Positions 10,631 through 20,264 of a DNA stretch of 64,000 nucleotides are shown here, one piece after another. The notes under the pieces are model-generated. The model was not told the DNA's origin and made no database searches. It was given only the letters and a program-made list of their open reading frames with translations. The position numbers were made by a program, and so were the translations under genes. The stretch is from Chaetoceros tenuissimus (lineage: Eukaryota; Bacillariophyta; Thalassiosirophyceae; Chaetocerotales; Chaetocerotaceae): positions 992,001-1,056,000 of the forward strand of contig BLLK01000045.1 of the NCBI GenBank assembly GCA_021927905.1. The letters are read 5' to 3'. The first letter of the stretch is position 1, and each line of letters opens with the position of its first letter.

Positions 10631-11731
10631 TTACCAATTCCAGATAGCAATGTTTGTGCATGCACTAGCTATTTGTGAGTATTTTGGATTACTTGCGACG
10701 CAACCAATAGCTCCTACATGCCCCTTCAGTTTCTTTAGTAAATTTCCATTCATGGTGTCATAACAATCTATAGTACCATCACCATTACCAACAAGAACTG
10801 TATTATCATCAGAGCTAAAACATGCAGTTGACGAACCCATTTTATTTGTTTCCCCTTCGGAAAAGAAGACATTTGTAACAATGTTTGCATCGTATCCATC
10901 AACTACAATCACCATTCCTTCGTCTGTTGTGACTAGTATTTGCTTTCCACTCTGATTAAAAGCCATACTCGTCCAATTTGCTGCGCTTATTGATGCAGGC
11001 ATTCCTCTTTTTTCTATTGCACTGGCCAAAGTTTGTGAATCCAAATTCATTTCTGAAAAAGCTCCATCTGTGTATTTTCTTGCATCGTAAAGATGTATAA
11101 CCTATAGATGAAACTATTAGAGATTTACTAAAAAATGATTGTGATCTAAAAGAGAAATAATACGTACATTTCCTGTTTCAGTCGGCGCAGTTATCCCAAA
11201 CACTAACCCTGTAGAATCAAATGCAGCTATTGGAACACCACTCTGACTCATGTTGAATCCGTTTCCTTGTTTTGGCATATCCATTGCTGCGATAGACCCC
11301 GCTTGTTTCAAATCCCATAATCGAATAGTTCTATCTTTTGAACTTGTCAAAAATGTATCATCAACTGGACTCATTGAAATATTTGTAACTTCACCAGAGT
11401 GTCCTCGGAACTGCCTTAAAATCTTGTTATCATGAACGGATAAATAATTCAAAGCAAATTTACTTCCAACATTTTGGGCTTTGTCCTTTTGTGATCCAGT
11501 GAATATCAAACTTTGATTATGATGAGTAGATTGGACTAGTTTCACCCCATCTCTTTCAAACTTAAAGGCCGGTTTATCAGATGTTCCTCGAAGGCAATCA
11601 ACAATGCGTAATCTAGAATCTTCTTCAGATGTAATAAAAAGATAACTTCCGTCTTCGTGATAGCTCATGCATGTTGCAGGTCTTTTACCTCGAATAACTG
11701 CTCCTATGCTGGGTCCTTGACTGAAATCCAT
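10631..11731 (-). CDS. WDR82: WDR82/Swd2-like WD40 protein
   Basis: A 344-residue WD40 protein of the WDR82/Swd2 family, which links Set1/COMPASS histone H3K4 methyltransferase and the PNUTS phosphatase complex to Pol II. Two exons, 11731-11168 and 11101-10631, joined over a 66-bp GTACGT...CTATAG intron in phase 0 (TETGN then VIHLYDARKYTDGAF). The last part corresponds to the family segment LYDLRSFDKGPF. Repeats visible include HSGEVTNISMSPVDDTFLT with DRTIRLWDL, TSMAFNQSGKQILVTT, and the final HVGAIGCVASNPKYSQIASA ending in IAIWNW. The order and spacing match WDR82 along the whole protein. It lies head-to-head with the large Cys/His-module gene. Confidence 0.9.
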
Positions 11732-12385
11732 GGTTGTCTTCTAGCACTATAGCAAAATTGATAACTATATACTTGCAGCAGTTAAAATCAATAGAAGTAT
11801 CTTTGCGATAGGATTGTTTGATTCCAACTTGGAGTACACGTAATGTAGTAATATTGTAATTTAGCTTTCAGATTCCAGAGGAGGAGGATCGGCGGAGGGA
11901 AACCGAGGATGAATATCAAATAGCTACGTATCTATCGTGCCATTTAGAATTTCCCAAAAAAATTGCTAAGAAATCCTTCAATGAAACGGCTCAAAATTTC
12001 AGAACTGATATGTCGTAGTTCTGGCTACTATAGTTGTCTCAACGGCTGGATCGAAAAATTACAATAGCCCTCTTTGGCTATTTTCAACAAAATGTGAGGT
12101 AGATGTTCTCATTCCAAAGAAGCGTAATGAAAAATGAAATCTTGTCAGTTGAAATGAAGCGCACTCAAGTAAAAACAAACGCAACAAAGCTAACAATTAA
12201 GCCAGAATAAGATTCATCTGAGTAGACACACAATATCAGAATACCCTTCTTGACTTCAGTTGAAATTTTATTGGATCCCCAAGACGTAAGTGTGAAAGAG
12301 ACGAAGCCACACATCGTGAAAATAAAAGTGTTTACGAATAGCTTCATTTTCTCACATCAATCAATCTCTCCATTCAGTGAACAAA
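11732..12385. other. Divergent intergenic region
   Basis: 654 bp between two divergent start codons, presumed to hold both promoters. A 60-codon hydrophobic reading frame on the minus strand (12165-12347) was judged to be chance. Confidence 0.6.
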
Positions 12386-15300
12386 ATGGCTTCTGTTGAA
12401 AACAAAGTCGAAACAAAAAATGAAGAGAGTAATGTATCTTCAGAGCTTAATGATATTGCTCCTGAGGCTTACCATCCATCTCAATCTCCATACCCTATGA
12501 GAAGTGGTAGTGAAGGAAATGATCATCTTTCTCATTCATCACTTTCTCATCACAAGGAGAAAATGTATCCAAGAAATCATCACCAAATGCCAAGGGGAAG
12601 TAGGGGTGGACATTATGATGAATACCATCGATCAAGAGAATATGATTCCTTCCAACAAGTAGAAAGAAGAGAAGGTTCCTCAAGAAATGAAGATCATCGT
12701 TCTGAAAGTAATTATCATTACCATCATTACTCACGTGATGGACCTTCACCAGGACGTGGATATGTACGTGGAAATTTTCCACCAATGCACGAGCCTCCTC
12801 GTCACCATTACCCAAGAGGACCACCAGAGGCTTCCTATCATCATCCTCACGCTGGACCTCCTCCTCCTCTTCCATTCAGAAGTGCTCCTCCTCCTTCTTC
12901 TTCCTCGTCTTCGTCGACCCCTAAGAGAAAGGCTGAGGAACATTCAGCTGCTGGCCCTACATTGATTAGCAATCAGTCTTCCGATGACAGTATCAATGCT
13001 CTTCTACCTTACAAGAGGGCTCGTCACAGCAAGAGCGGATTCTCAGATGCAGTTCAACTTATGAAGAGCTTTGAACCTCTTTCACCTATCCATTCTCGTA
13101 CGTTCAGTCGGGATGATGCATTGGATATGTCGAGAATTATGGATTCAAGAGGATCTGCAGAAGGTTTAAGGATTTTTCAGTCTTGGTCGTCAGGTAATAG
13201 TCCTGCTCAGCAAGAGGACCAATTATCTAATGATATTCGTAATTGTTACCACGATTGGCAAGGTCCACCATCTCGCAAGTCAAGCTCACGCAATTTGAAA
13301 GAAGAGGAAGTTGAAAGAAAAAGTAGTGGAAGCAAGACTCCAACAATGAGGGCTTCATCCAGAGGTCAATATCAGCGTCAAGATTCATGGGGTACACCGC
13401 CGCCAATGCATCCAGCTTATGGGCGTGGTCCAGATCCATATAATAGACCACCAAATTCTCATTACACTCAAGCACTCCATCCAGAGGATAGGTTTGGACC
13501 TTTCAATGATCACCTGAGACGTCGTGCTCCTAGCTATAGTCAGGATTATGATTCTAGATACCCATATGAGTCGTACCCTCCAAGAAGAAGTCACGATGAT
13601 ATGAGTGAACACAGCAGTCGCCGTGGTCCTCCTCCTCCACCACCAGCAGCTCCAAATGGATGGAATGGTTACGAAGACTACCATCCTGCACCACCAAGAT
13701 ATGATCATCGTAGTCCAAATTATGAGACTTGGTCTGATAATAGACCATACGCTGGTGATTCCTCATCTTATAGTAAGAAACCCAAAGCAGAACCTCAGTC
13801 AAGAGAGTATACTGGTCGCCATTTGCAGTCTGCATTAATTGAGAGAGATGCTGAGGGTATTGCAACCTCAATGAGAACTGCGAGTGGAGTTCTTCTCCTC
13901 TCACTTCCTGACGACAAGATTTCTCTGAGTGAAACTCTATGTATTGTGAGAGAAAATATTGAAGTTTTTGTTGCAACTGATGCGGATGTGAAGGCTCCAG
14001 CACCAGGGAGAAAACGCCCAGTAGTTATCGGACAAGTTGGACTTCGCTGTATCCACTGTCGTATAGCAACTCATCAGTCTGAAAAGGTGAAGAGAGCTGT
14101 TTGTTTCCCATCTTCTATCAAGAGAATTTACCGTACTGTCATTGACATGAAGCTCGACCATTTTAAAGCGTGCAGGTTCGTGCCAGTTGAATTGAAGATG
14201 AAGTTGGAGCAACTGAGAGCTTCAAATGCAAGAAGCACTGGTACAACTATGCAATACTTTGTACAAGCTGCAAAAAGAATGGGTATGGTTGATGGTGGTC
14301 ATGGAATTCGATTCTGTAAAGAGACTGCTGCTTCTGCTAATTCTCAAGTTATCCCTGCTGCGGGAGCACCAGTTGTCAAAAGCCAAGATATTATGGTACC
14401 AAAGAATGCAGGAGATGCAAATAAGCCTCGAGCTATTGACAGGTTACCATCTGCAATGTCTTTCTCTCTTTCTATGGACCTTAGTCTCAGTGGTGCTTCA
14501 GCAGTTTCGAAGTCAGGCAGTGCAGCAAGTGCTTCTATTTCAGCAACTAGTCTGAAGGATGATATTGAGATTTTCCATGGAAAGACCCTCCTATCATGTC
14601 CAGATGACAAGGCTTCTCTCAGTCCATTGAGATGTTTTCTTCGCGAGAATGTGTACGCATTTTCAGCGACCGCGGAGGATATTGCCGTTCGTACTCCTAC
14701 TACGTTTTCGGTTGCTGTTGGGCAGGTAGGAATTGGATGTATCCATTGTCTTCATTTACCTGCAAAGGAGCGCTCAAATAGAGCAGTTTGCTTTCCGTTC
14801 TCAATTGGAAGAATCTACCAATCTGTTGCTGATATTCAACGCTTCCATATTTCTGAATGCAAAATGATTCCTCCAGATGTCAAAGCAAAGTTTGTTGAAC
14901 TTCAAAAAGCTAGCACCAAGGGCTCTAAAGGTCTTGCAACCCGCCAGTACTGGGTTACATCGGCAAAGAAGAGAGGGATGGTTGACACTAGCAATGGTAT
15001 TCGTTTTGGCCGTGACCCAAGTATTCCATTTGAAGAAGCAGTATCTTTGGATATTCTTGCTCAAGTTGCAAATGATGTTAATACTGCATCCAAACCCCTG
15101 GTTCTTCCTGAAGATGAGGAACAAATTGCTGGATTTATTTACCTGGTAATGAAGCAACTCCAACCTTGTCGCTTTACTGAGGCTGACCGTAACAAACGAC
15201 GTTTGAAAGATGTTGGATGCATTGGTGTAGAGTGTAAGCACTGTGCAGGAAGAGTGGACGGTAGAAAATTCTTCTGGTCATCAGTTAACGCAGTTGAGTC

Positions 15301-15757
15301 GAACTTTGTCAGTGTGCATACACACATGATGGAGTGCAAAGCTATTCCTGATGACTTAAAAGAAGAGCTTGGTCGTCTTAAGGCACTCCGAAAGGAACAC
15401 ACTGCAAAACTTAAAACAGGCTCCCAAAAAGCATTCTTTGCGAGAGTTTGGAATCGCCTTCATGCAGATGGAAACAAAGTTCCAAATGGGGACAAGGCAC
15501 CATCTATCGCAGATTCAAATGTTCAAGCTGTGGATGCACCTAAATCTCCCGAAGTGAATAATTTATCTACGCCACTTTCAAATGTCTCGTCCCCAAGTAA
15601 TTCCTTCTCTGAGCAAGACAAATTTCCTCTTCTTCCTTTAGCGCTAAGTGCAAGTGAAAGCTTACAAATGCAGAACTCTCCTTCTTCTTCACCATCTGAC
15701 CTTTCTCCAGAACAATCGGAGAAAGTGGATAATGGAACCAAATCTTACGACGTGTAA
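12386..15757 (+). CDS. Large low-complexity protein with three copies of a Cys/His module
   Basis: An intronless 1123-residue protein. Residues 1-480 are low complexity, rich in His, Pro, Ser, Arg and Tyr, with polyproline and polyserine runs and acidic/basic patches like an intrinsically disordered nuclear protein. Residues about 500-645, 731-875 and 902-1030 hold three copies of one module. Each has a G-x-x-C-x-H-C core (GLRCIHC, GIGCIHC, GVECKHC), then a conserved cluster (RAVCFPSSI, RAVCFPFSI, KFFWSSV), then an H...C pair before P (HFKAC-RFVP, HISEC-KMIP, HMMEC-KAIP). Copies 1 and 2 continue to MVD...GIRF. The pattern of one CxxC plus distal His and Cys suggests a zinc site. I recognise no named domain. 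The start is taken as the ATG at 12386. A DNA- or protein-binding role is a guess. Confidence 0.85.
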   Translation: MASVENKVETKNEESNVSSELNDIAPEAYHPSQSPYPMRSGSEGNDHLSHSSLSHHKEKMYPRNHHQMPRGSRGGHYDEYHRSREYDSFQQVERREGSSRNEDHRSESNYHYHHYSRDGPSPGRGYVRGNFPPMHEPPRHHYPRGPPEASYHHPHAGPPPPLPFRSAPPPSSSSSSSTPKRKAEEHSAAGPTLISNQSSDDSINALLPYKRARHSKSGFSDAVQLMKSFEPLSPIHSRTFSRDDALDMSRIMDSRGSAEGLRIFQSWSSGNSPAQQEDQLSNDIRNCYHDWQGPPSRKSSSRNLKEEEVERKSSGSKTPTMRASSRGQYQRQDSWGTPPPMHPAYGRGPDPYNRPPNSHYTQALHPEDRFGPFNDHLRRRAPSYSQDYDSRYPYESYPPRRSHDDMSEHSSRRGPPPPPPAAPNGWNGYEDYHPAPPRYDHRSPNYETWSDNRPYAGDSSSYSKKPKAEPQSREYTGRHLQSALIERDAEGIATSMRTASGVLLLSLPDDKISLSETLCIVRENIEVFVATDADVKAPAPGRKRPVVIGQVGLRCIHCRIATHQSEKVKRAVCFPSSIKRIYRTVIDMKLDHFKACRFVPVELKMKLEQLRASNARSTGTTMQYFVQAAKRMGMVDGGHGIRFCKETAASANSQVIPAAGAPVVKSQDIMVPKNAGDANKPRAIDRLPSAMSFSLSMDLSLSGASAVSKSGSAASASISATSLKDDIEIFHGKTLLSCPDDKASLSPLRCFLRENVYAFSATAEDIAVRTPTTFSVAVGQVGIGCIHCLHLPAKERSNRAVCFPFSIGRIYQSVADIQRFHISECKMIPPDVKAKFVELQKASTKGSKGLATRQYWVTSAKKRGMVDTSNGIRFGRDPSIPFEEAVSLDILAQVANDVNTASKPLVLPEDEEQIAGFIYLVMKQLQPCRFTEADRNKRRLKDVGCIGVECKHCAGRVDGRKFFWSSVNAVESNFVSVHTHMMECKAIPDDLKEELGRLKALRKEHTAKLKTGSQKAFFARVWNRLHADGNKVPNGDKAPSIADSNVQAVDAPKSPEVNNLSTPLSNVSSPSNSFSEQDKFPLLPLALSASESLQMQNSPSSSPSDLSPEQSEKVDNGTKSYDV

Positions 15758-16239
15758 GATTCAGTCTAAATTGGGAAATTCTTTCAATTCTATGATGGCG
15801 TGTATGTAACTGGTTTATAATTTTACATGCCACATTTTATAAAGTAAATATCTTTCTATTGTATAATTATTTTTAATACTTACAATCTTTCCAAGCGCCA
15901 TGATATACAAATAAATCTATCACTTTGTTCCATGATGGGTCTAGCTCAACTATTGTTTTCGCAGAAAGGATACATAGTTCTTACACATCAGTGAGGTGTG
16001 GCTGACAAATACCAATAAGCTATAAAGGAAATAAAGAACTCTTTCATGGCATTCGCAAGTTTCGCAATAAAAATCGCCACAATACAACTCCTTCTGATCT
16101 ACAGATCTAATTTAAACCTCGATTATCATGTTTCCATCAGAATCCGTTTTTGCACAAAGAGCCCCACCAAAATATGGTGTACTATAAATTTTGTGAGTGT
16201 GCAATGTCGCAGGCTTTGCTACTGTTCCATTTTGATAAC
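15758..16239. other. Convergent intergenic region
   Basis: 482 bp between two converging 3' ends. It is AT-rich; no coding or structured element was seen. Confidence 0.7.
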
Positions 16240-16995
16240 TTACCATGGTTTGTCATACCACTCTCGTTTTTCTAAATTCTTCATCTTCATATAACTGTCC
16301 AAAATATGGTAGCCCGTGGAAGATTCCACACGAGTCCCATTGTCTACTCTGCCGTAGGGAGAAACGTTCATCTTATGAGCACGAATCAATGAAGCAGCTC
16401 TGGGGAATATGACCTCATGAGGAACATCATAGTCGAGGCCAAGTTTAACATAGACATTTTTGGAGTCCATCCTTTTCATCTCGTAATCTTCAAGCTGTTG
16501 AGTAATATGACCATTCAGTTTCTCTTGACAACCCATGAATTCTGGGATTATCCTTGAACAAATTCTCATAGCTGTAGCCTCAATCTGTGCCAAAACAAAG
16601 TCGGTCTTGGTACTTTCAACTACTCTTGGATTGTAAAAGTCAATATCATACTTTTGGTAGTTGTAAGTCAATGCACCCATTTCAATGTATTCCCATGCTC
16701 TCTGCCTCGTGCATTCAACGTGCTTGATTTCATTGCAGACTTTTTCAATCATGACCAAATGTATACTTGTTCGAACAACTGGATGATGATCCTTTGATGC
16801 TTCTCTTGCCCAAAGTAAAATAGCATCAACAGGCTCTTGATCTTCTAGAATAACCAAATTTGGCATCTTTCCTTCATGAACATGAACTTGTTCATCTATG
16901 TTATCAATAGGTTCTATCGCAATCTGAATGAGACATGCGAGAATGAAGCCATTGATGTAAAAGAACATTTTGAAAACTACATGTTTGTTCTTCAT
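16240..16995 (-). CDS. Secreted or membrane protein with one EPVDA repeat (gene B)
   Basis: If it starts at the ATG at 16995, this 251-residue protein opens with a hydrophobic stretch (residues about 9-26) that looks like a signal peptide, followed by an acidic linker. It then has one repeat of the same kind as its upstream neighbour: NLVILEDQEPVDAILLW, a helical part, and CNEIKHVECTRQRAWEY. The remaining 150 residues are a charged C-terminal domain with no recognised motif. An alternative is that this is the last exon of gene A: a GTAAGT donor at 17143 and an ATTCAG acceptor at 16924 would join the two in phase 0. Gene B's own plausible signal peptide argues for two genes; the perfect donor argues for one. 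The function is unknown. Confidence 0.65.
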   Translation of the reverse strand: MKNKHVVFKMFFYINGFILACLIQIAIEPIDNIDEQVHVHEGKMPNLVILEDQEPVDAILLWAREASKDHHPVVRTSIHLVMIEKVCNEIKHVECTRQRAWEYIEMGALTYNYQKYDIDFYNPRVVESTKTDFVLAQIEATAMRICSRIIPEFMGCQEKLNGHITQQLEDYEMKRMDSKNVYVKLGLDYDVPHEVIFPRAASLIRAHKMNVSPYGRVDNGTRVESSTGYHILDSYMKMKNLEKREWYDKPW

Positions 16996-17086
16996 GCTTG
17001 ACTTTTGAACAAACAGACCCATACATGCAAGTAAGAGAAGGACTGTTACTGTTGGACAGAGTGGATGAATCACAATCTTCAAGATT

Positions 17087-18901
17087 TCATCGTGAGACAA
17101 GTAATTTGAAGTAGATTCCAAACGATTTACAATTGCTACTTACGTGGGTGATAGTTTCATTCGTCGCAAGTTTTGCCAATTTCGAACCTAGAGTACTTTC
17201 TCCAACCGACTTCAAATATTTCCAACCCATTGAATTTCTATTGCATGTTTCATTCCCAAACTTTTCAAAGTCCTGCTTTGTTATATCACTAAGCTCATAA
17301 ACAATAGCTCGGCTCCTAGAACAATATACATCGATCCTTCCACAGATTTCACCAAATGCTTTCATTTGATCAAATGCTGTGAGGTTATGGCGTAATCTAA
17401 ACTCATAGAGAACATCAATTACTTCTTCATCATCCCAAATCACAAGAGGACCAACACTTTTTGCAGCCATTTTGAAGTCATGAGAGAAGAACTTGATAGC
17501 TCTTTTCCTATTACAGGTCACACTTTCCAAGTTGCATATCTGCGAAATCACAGTTCGTAGATCCCAATTCTTTTCGAAAAGGTTGTGTACGACGAAAAAG
17601 CGATAAATGGCATCGACTGGCTCTTCGTCGATCAGCACCTCCAAATTACCAATCATTCCCGAATCAGAATCCCCAGATAGTGGGATAGAAAGGACGACAG
17701 GTTTTCTACGATTACAATGAACATTTTCCGAGTCACAAACCAAATTGATCAGATTTGAAATGTAGTCATCATGACAAGCCTCGCTATCAGTGCAAAACTG
17801 AAAAACTTTATCAGCAGGTTCATCGTTTTCTTGAATGATCAACCTTCCCATATCTTCTCCATCAGGATTCGTGATCTTTTTGTCAAAGACGTGGGCAATA
17901 CCTCGTGTGCAGGTAACGTACTTTTGATTACAAGCTTCATCTAGAATGTACCTTTTCAGACCAACCTCGTTAACATTAACATTAGACTGACGAAGGAAGC
18001 GAAATACTGCATCGATTACTTCTTCTCCTTCGAATACCTGTATCTTTCCAAGAAATTTACCGGAAGAATCATTGATTGTCTTTGTATACACTATTGGAAC
18101 TGTGCGATTACATGTGAGCTTGCTACAAATATCCTTCATGATACTCATACGAAAAATATTGTCAAGACTATGGAGTACACAGAAGCGATGAATTGCATCA
18201 ACGGGCTCCTCTCCCCGAAGAATGTACGCTTTGCTCACCAAGACACCTAGTGCATTGTGGATGGGATAAGTCAATACAACTGGACTATCTCTTTCGCACT
18301 TGACTAAATCACAAATTTTGGGCATGATAGAATTTGAAATCTCTTCGAACCTGCTCTCCAGGCCGTGATCTTTACAGAAATTGTAAATTACATCGATAGG
18401 CTCTTTACCGTCATCGTAAATATTAAGTGTAGACACAAAATCCTTCTCAGTCGATATTATATTTTCTGATAGAATATGAGCGTGTTCATGGTCCATGACA
18501 ACTCCATCGGCCCTCGCAAGATCCATCACTTTCTTTCGACCCTCGTATGGGACGGAATACTTGTGTAGAGTTGAAAACACTTTGTTGGCTACATTTTCCC
18601 CTTCAAATATTTGTAAAAGCAAGTCTTTGCCATCGATAATTATTGTTCTCTCCCATATCACTGCTACAACACGTGAACATTCAATTCTTTCGCAAGCTTC
18701 TTTCAGAATGGCGTACCTGTAACCTACTGGTAAATCATGGGTTTCAACAAAGCGATGGACTGCATCCACCGGTTCCTGTCCACTCAAAATTTGAAAGTCA
18801 GCGACAAATTCCTCGCCAATATACACTGGTGTTTTCCAGACTACATCACTTTGTGTGGAAATAGTGATGATCGCAAAGAGAAGGAGAATTAAGAGATTCA
18901 T
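17087..18901 (-). CDS. Secreted tandem-repeat protein with about eight EPVDA repeats (gene A)
   Basis: A 604-residue protein if unspliced. The ATG at 18901 gives a clean signal peptide (MNLLILLLFAIITIS). The mature protein is a chain of about eight 60-67-residue repeats. Each holds a strand pair with a G or D turn, then E-P-V-D-A-[IV]-x-R-F, about 20 helical residues, then I-C-x(3-6)-C-x-R, which ends the unit and leads to the next strand. Best copies: GQEPVDAVHRF, KEPIDVIYNFC, GEEPVDAIHRFC, EEPVDAIYRFF, each followed by ECSR, KCER, TCNR and TCNR. Repeat 2 is degenerate and lacks the cysteines. Two Cys per unit in a secreted protein suggests disulfides. The last 60 residues are non-repeat (MGWKYLKSVGES). 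A GTAAGT donor at 17143 may remove the last 18 codons and join to gene B. Confidence 0.8.
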   Translation of the reverse strand: MNLLILLLFAIITISTQSDVVWKTPVYIGEEFVADFQILSGQEPVDAVHRFVETHDLPVGYRYAILKEACERIECSRVVAVIWERTIIIDGKDLLLQIFEGENVANKVFSTLHKYSVPYEGRKKVMDLARADGVVMDHEHAHILSENIISTEKDFVSTLNIYDDGKEPIDVIYNFCKDHGLESRFEEISNSIMPKICDLVKCERDSPVVLTYPIHNALGVLVSKAYILRGEEPVDAIHRFCVLHSLDNIFRMSIMKDICSKLTCNRTVPIVYTKTINDSSGKFLGKIQVFEGEEVIDAVFRFLRQSNVNVNEVGLKRYILDEACNQKYVTCTRGIAHVFDKKITNPDGEDMGRLIIQENDEPADKVFQFCTDSEACHDDYISNLINLVCDSENVHCNRRKPVVLSIPLSGDSDSGMIGNLEVLIDEEPVDAIYRFFVVHNLFEKNWDLRTVISQICNLESVTCNRKRAIKFFSHDFKMAAKSVGPLVIWDDEEVIDVLYEFRLRHNLTAFDQMKAFGEICGRIDVYCSRSRAIVYELSDITKQDFEKFGNETCNRNSMGWKYLKSVGESTLGSKLAKLATNETITHVSSNCKSFGIYFKLLVSR

Positions 18902-19104
18902 GAGAGGGAAAGAAAGTTTTGATTTGAGGAGAAGAAGAACAATCGAAAAGGGCGGGCACAAATCAAATTTGAATATGATTGTTCTTTATTTTTACGCAAC
19001 AGAGAAAAGTCCAAGAGAGAAAAGTAAAAACTTCATGTATTGACTATAAAGATATGATTATTTTCGTAGACTCAACATTAAAGAAATTGGAGTAATAAAT
19101 TGTT
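18902..19104. other. Promoter side of gene A
   Basis: Upstream flank of the repeat-protein gene, up to the outer edge of the inverted duplication. Nothing specific seen. Confidence 0.5.
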
Positions 19105-19688
19105 TTAACTTTTATTCTATATTACTTCTAATATACAAATGCTTCCGTAAGGTAGACAGTATGCGCATTGTTTAGTTTTCTTTGATTTCATGACACACCT
19201 AAAGACATCTTGCTATCAACTTCAGAAAAAGAAGACAAGAATCCTTACTCTCGTACTGTGAAAGAATCTTATCTATTCGACTTTAGGAAAAATCTCATCA
19301 AGCATAGTCAAGATATCCTTTTCACTTTCTCCTTCGCACGACCTTGGAGTATGCACAGAAGTACTTGATGATAGTGAGGATATTCTGGATCTCCTCACAA
19401 CAGGTGTTGACGAGGTCTGCACTTCTCGTTGCCTCATCATTACGTGCATGATATCATATTCATCTACTCGATCGAAGACGCTATCATTCGTAGTATCTGT
19501 GCAGCTAATGTTGGGTAGGGGTCTTGAACAGTAGGAACCTTGTAGTCTTAGTCTTCTGTGCTGTTGAATTTGAGAGATCATGATATTCAGTAGTAGTAGT
19601 AGTAGTGAGTATTCTTTTTCTTATTTTCGAGGGAGAAATTTTATGAGTGATATGTATTGGCTATCATCAAGTGTGAAAGATATTCCGC
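19105..19688. repeat. Inverted duplication, left arm
   Basis: Reverse-complement copy of 20265-20747. The match covers the whole 102-codon gene, about 100 bp of upstream sequence (through the block read GCGGAATATC on the minus strand), and part of the 3' flank. This arm carries roughly 100 bp (about 19169-19268) just after the stop codon that the right arm lacks, and an expanded AGT microsatellite at 19589-19606. Confidence 0.9.
19273..19581 (-). CDS. Small duplicated serine-rich protein, left copy
   Basis: A 102-residue hydrophilic protein not recognised as any known family. It starts MISQIQQHRRLRL (basic), has a middle acidic patch (DRVDEYD), a basophilic-kinase-like site followed by Ser runs (VVRRSRISSLSSSTS), and ends in a short amphipathic acidic helix (DILTMLDEIFPKVE). 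It has no signal peptide or membrane segment. It is about 92% identical to the gene at 20382 and points away from it. Amino-acid changes are few and the frame is intact in both copies, including a one-codon length difference, which suggests both are translated and under selection. Role unknown; the layout of a basic N-terminus, phospho-sites and acidic C-terminal helix would suit a small regulatory protein, but that is speculation. Confidence 0.7.
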   Translation of the reverse strand: MISQIQQHRRLRLQGSYCSRPLPNISCTDTTNDSVFDRVDEYDIMHVMMRQREVQTSSTPVVRRSRISSLSSSTSVHTPRSCEGESEKDILTMLDEIFPKVE

Positions 19689-20264
19689 TGGTGTCAAAGA
19701 ATGAGAAGGCTGAGAAGGCTTAGAACTAGTAAGAAGGGGTGAATGTTATTCCAGGCTTCTTGAACAATTTATGACAAAGTTGAAAGTGAAGAACCAATGA
19801 AATCCTGAAATCCTCTTGAAGTAGTGAACTTGGATTCCGCGCAGGCATAACCAAGGGCTTGTTGACATTTTAGAAAGAAACGAAGAATCCATATTTTGAC
19901 ATTTCCAGCAAGAAATGCAGAATCTTCTGGTTACCTCTCTCTCTTGTTTTATGTATGTACGTATGAGATACAAGAAGATGATGAAAGCCAAGCAGATTTT
20001 CTCTTCATTTTTGTACAGGAGTCCTCCTGGAAAATGCTAGTACATGTAAAAAGCTCGCAGTGTTTTCAGAATGAATAGTAGTCAAGCACAGAGAGATCCT
20101 CCTCACATTTACACGAAGCAGGTATGACTTTTTTTAAATGATTTCATTGGTTCCTCCGCCTTTCTGGAAGTGATGTCAGCAAGCCCTTCATAATTGATAA
20201 TTACTTGCGCGGAATCTCAAAACCCGATGCACTCCTTCTCATCCACCCTTCTCAATTTTGTCAG
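19689..20264. other. Spacer between the inverted copies
   Basis: The centre of the divergent pair. Most of it is not palindromic, but short blocks recur in inverted form: GATTCCGCGCA with AGGGCTTG and TGACA (left 19834-19873, right near 20173-20215), and ACCAATGAAATC on both sides in a different order. It therefore looks like an eroded and rearranged continuation of the duplication and probably holds both promoters. Confidence 0.6.

Noticed and set aside
12165-12347. A 60-codon hydrophobic minus-strand frame ahead of the Cys/His-module gene
   Set aside because: Short, with no recognisable family, in a divergent promoter region and without splice or conservation evidence.
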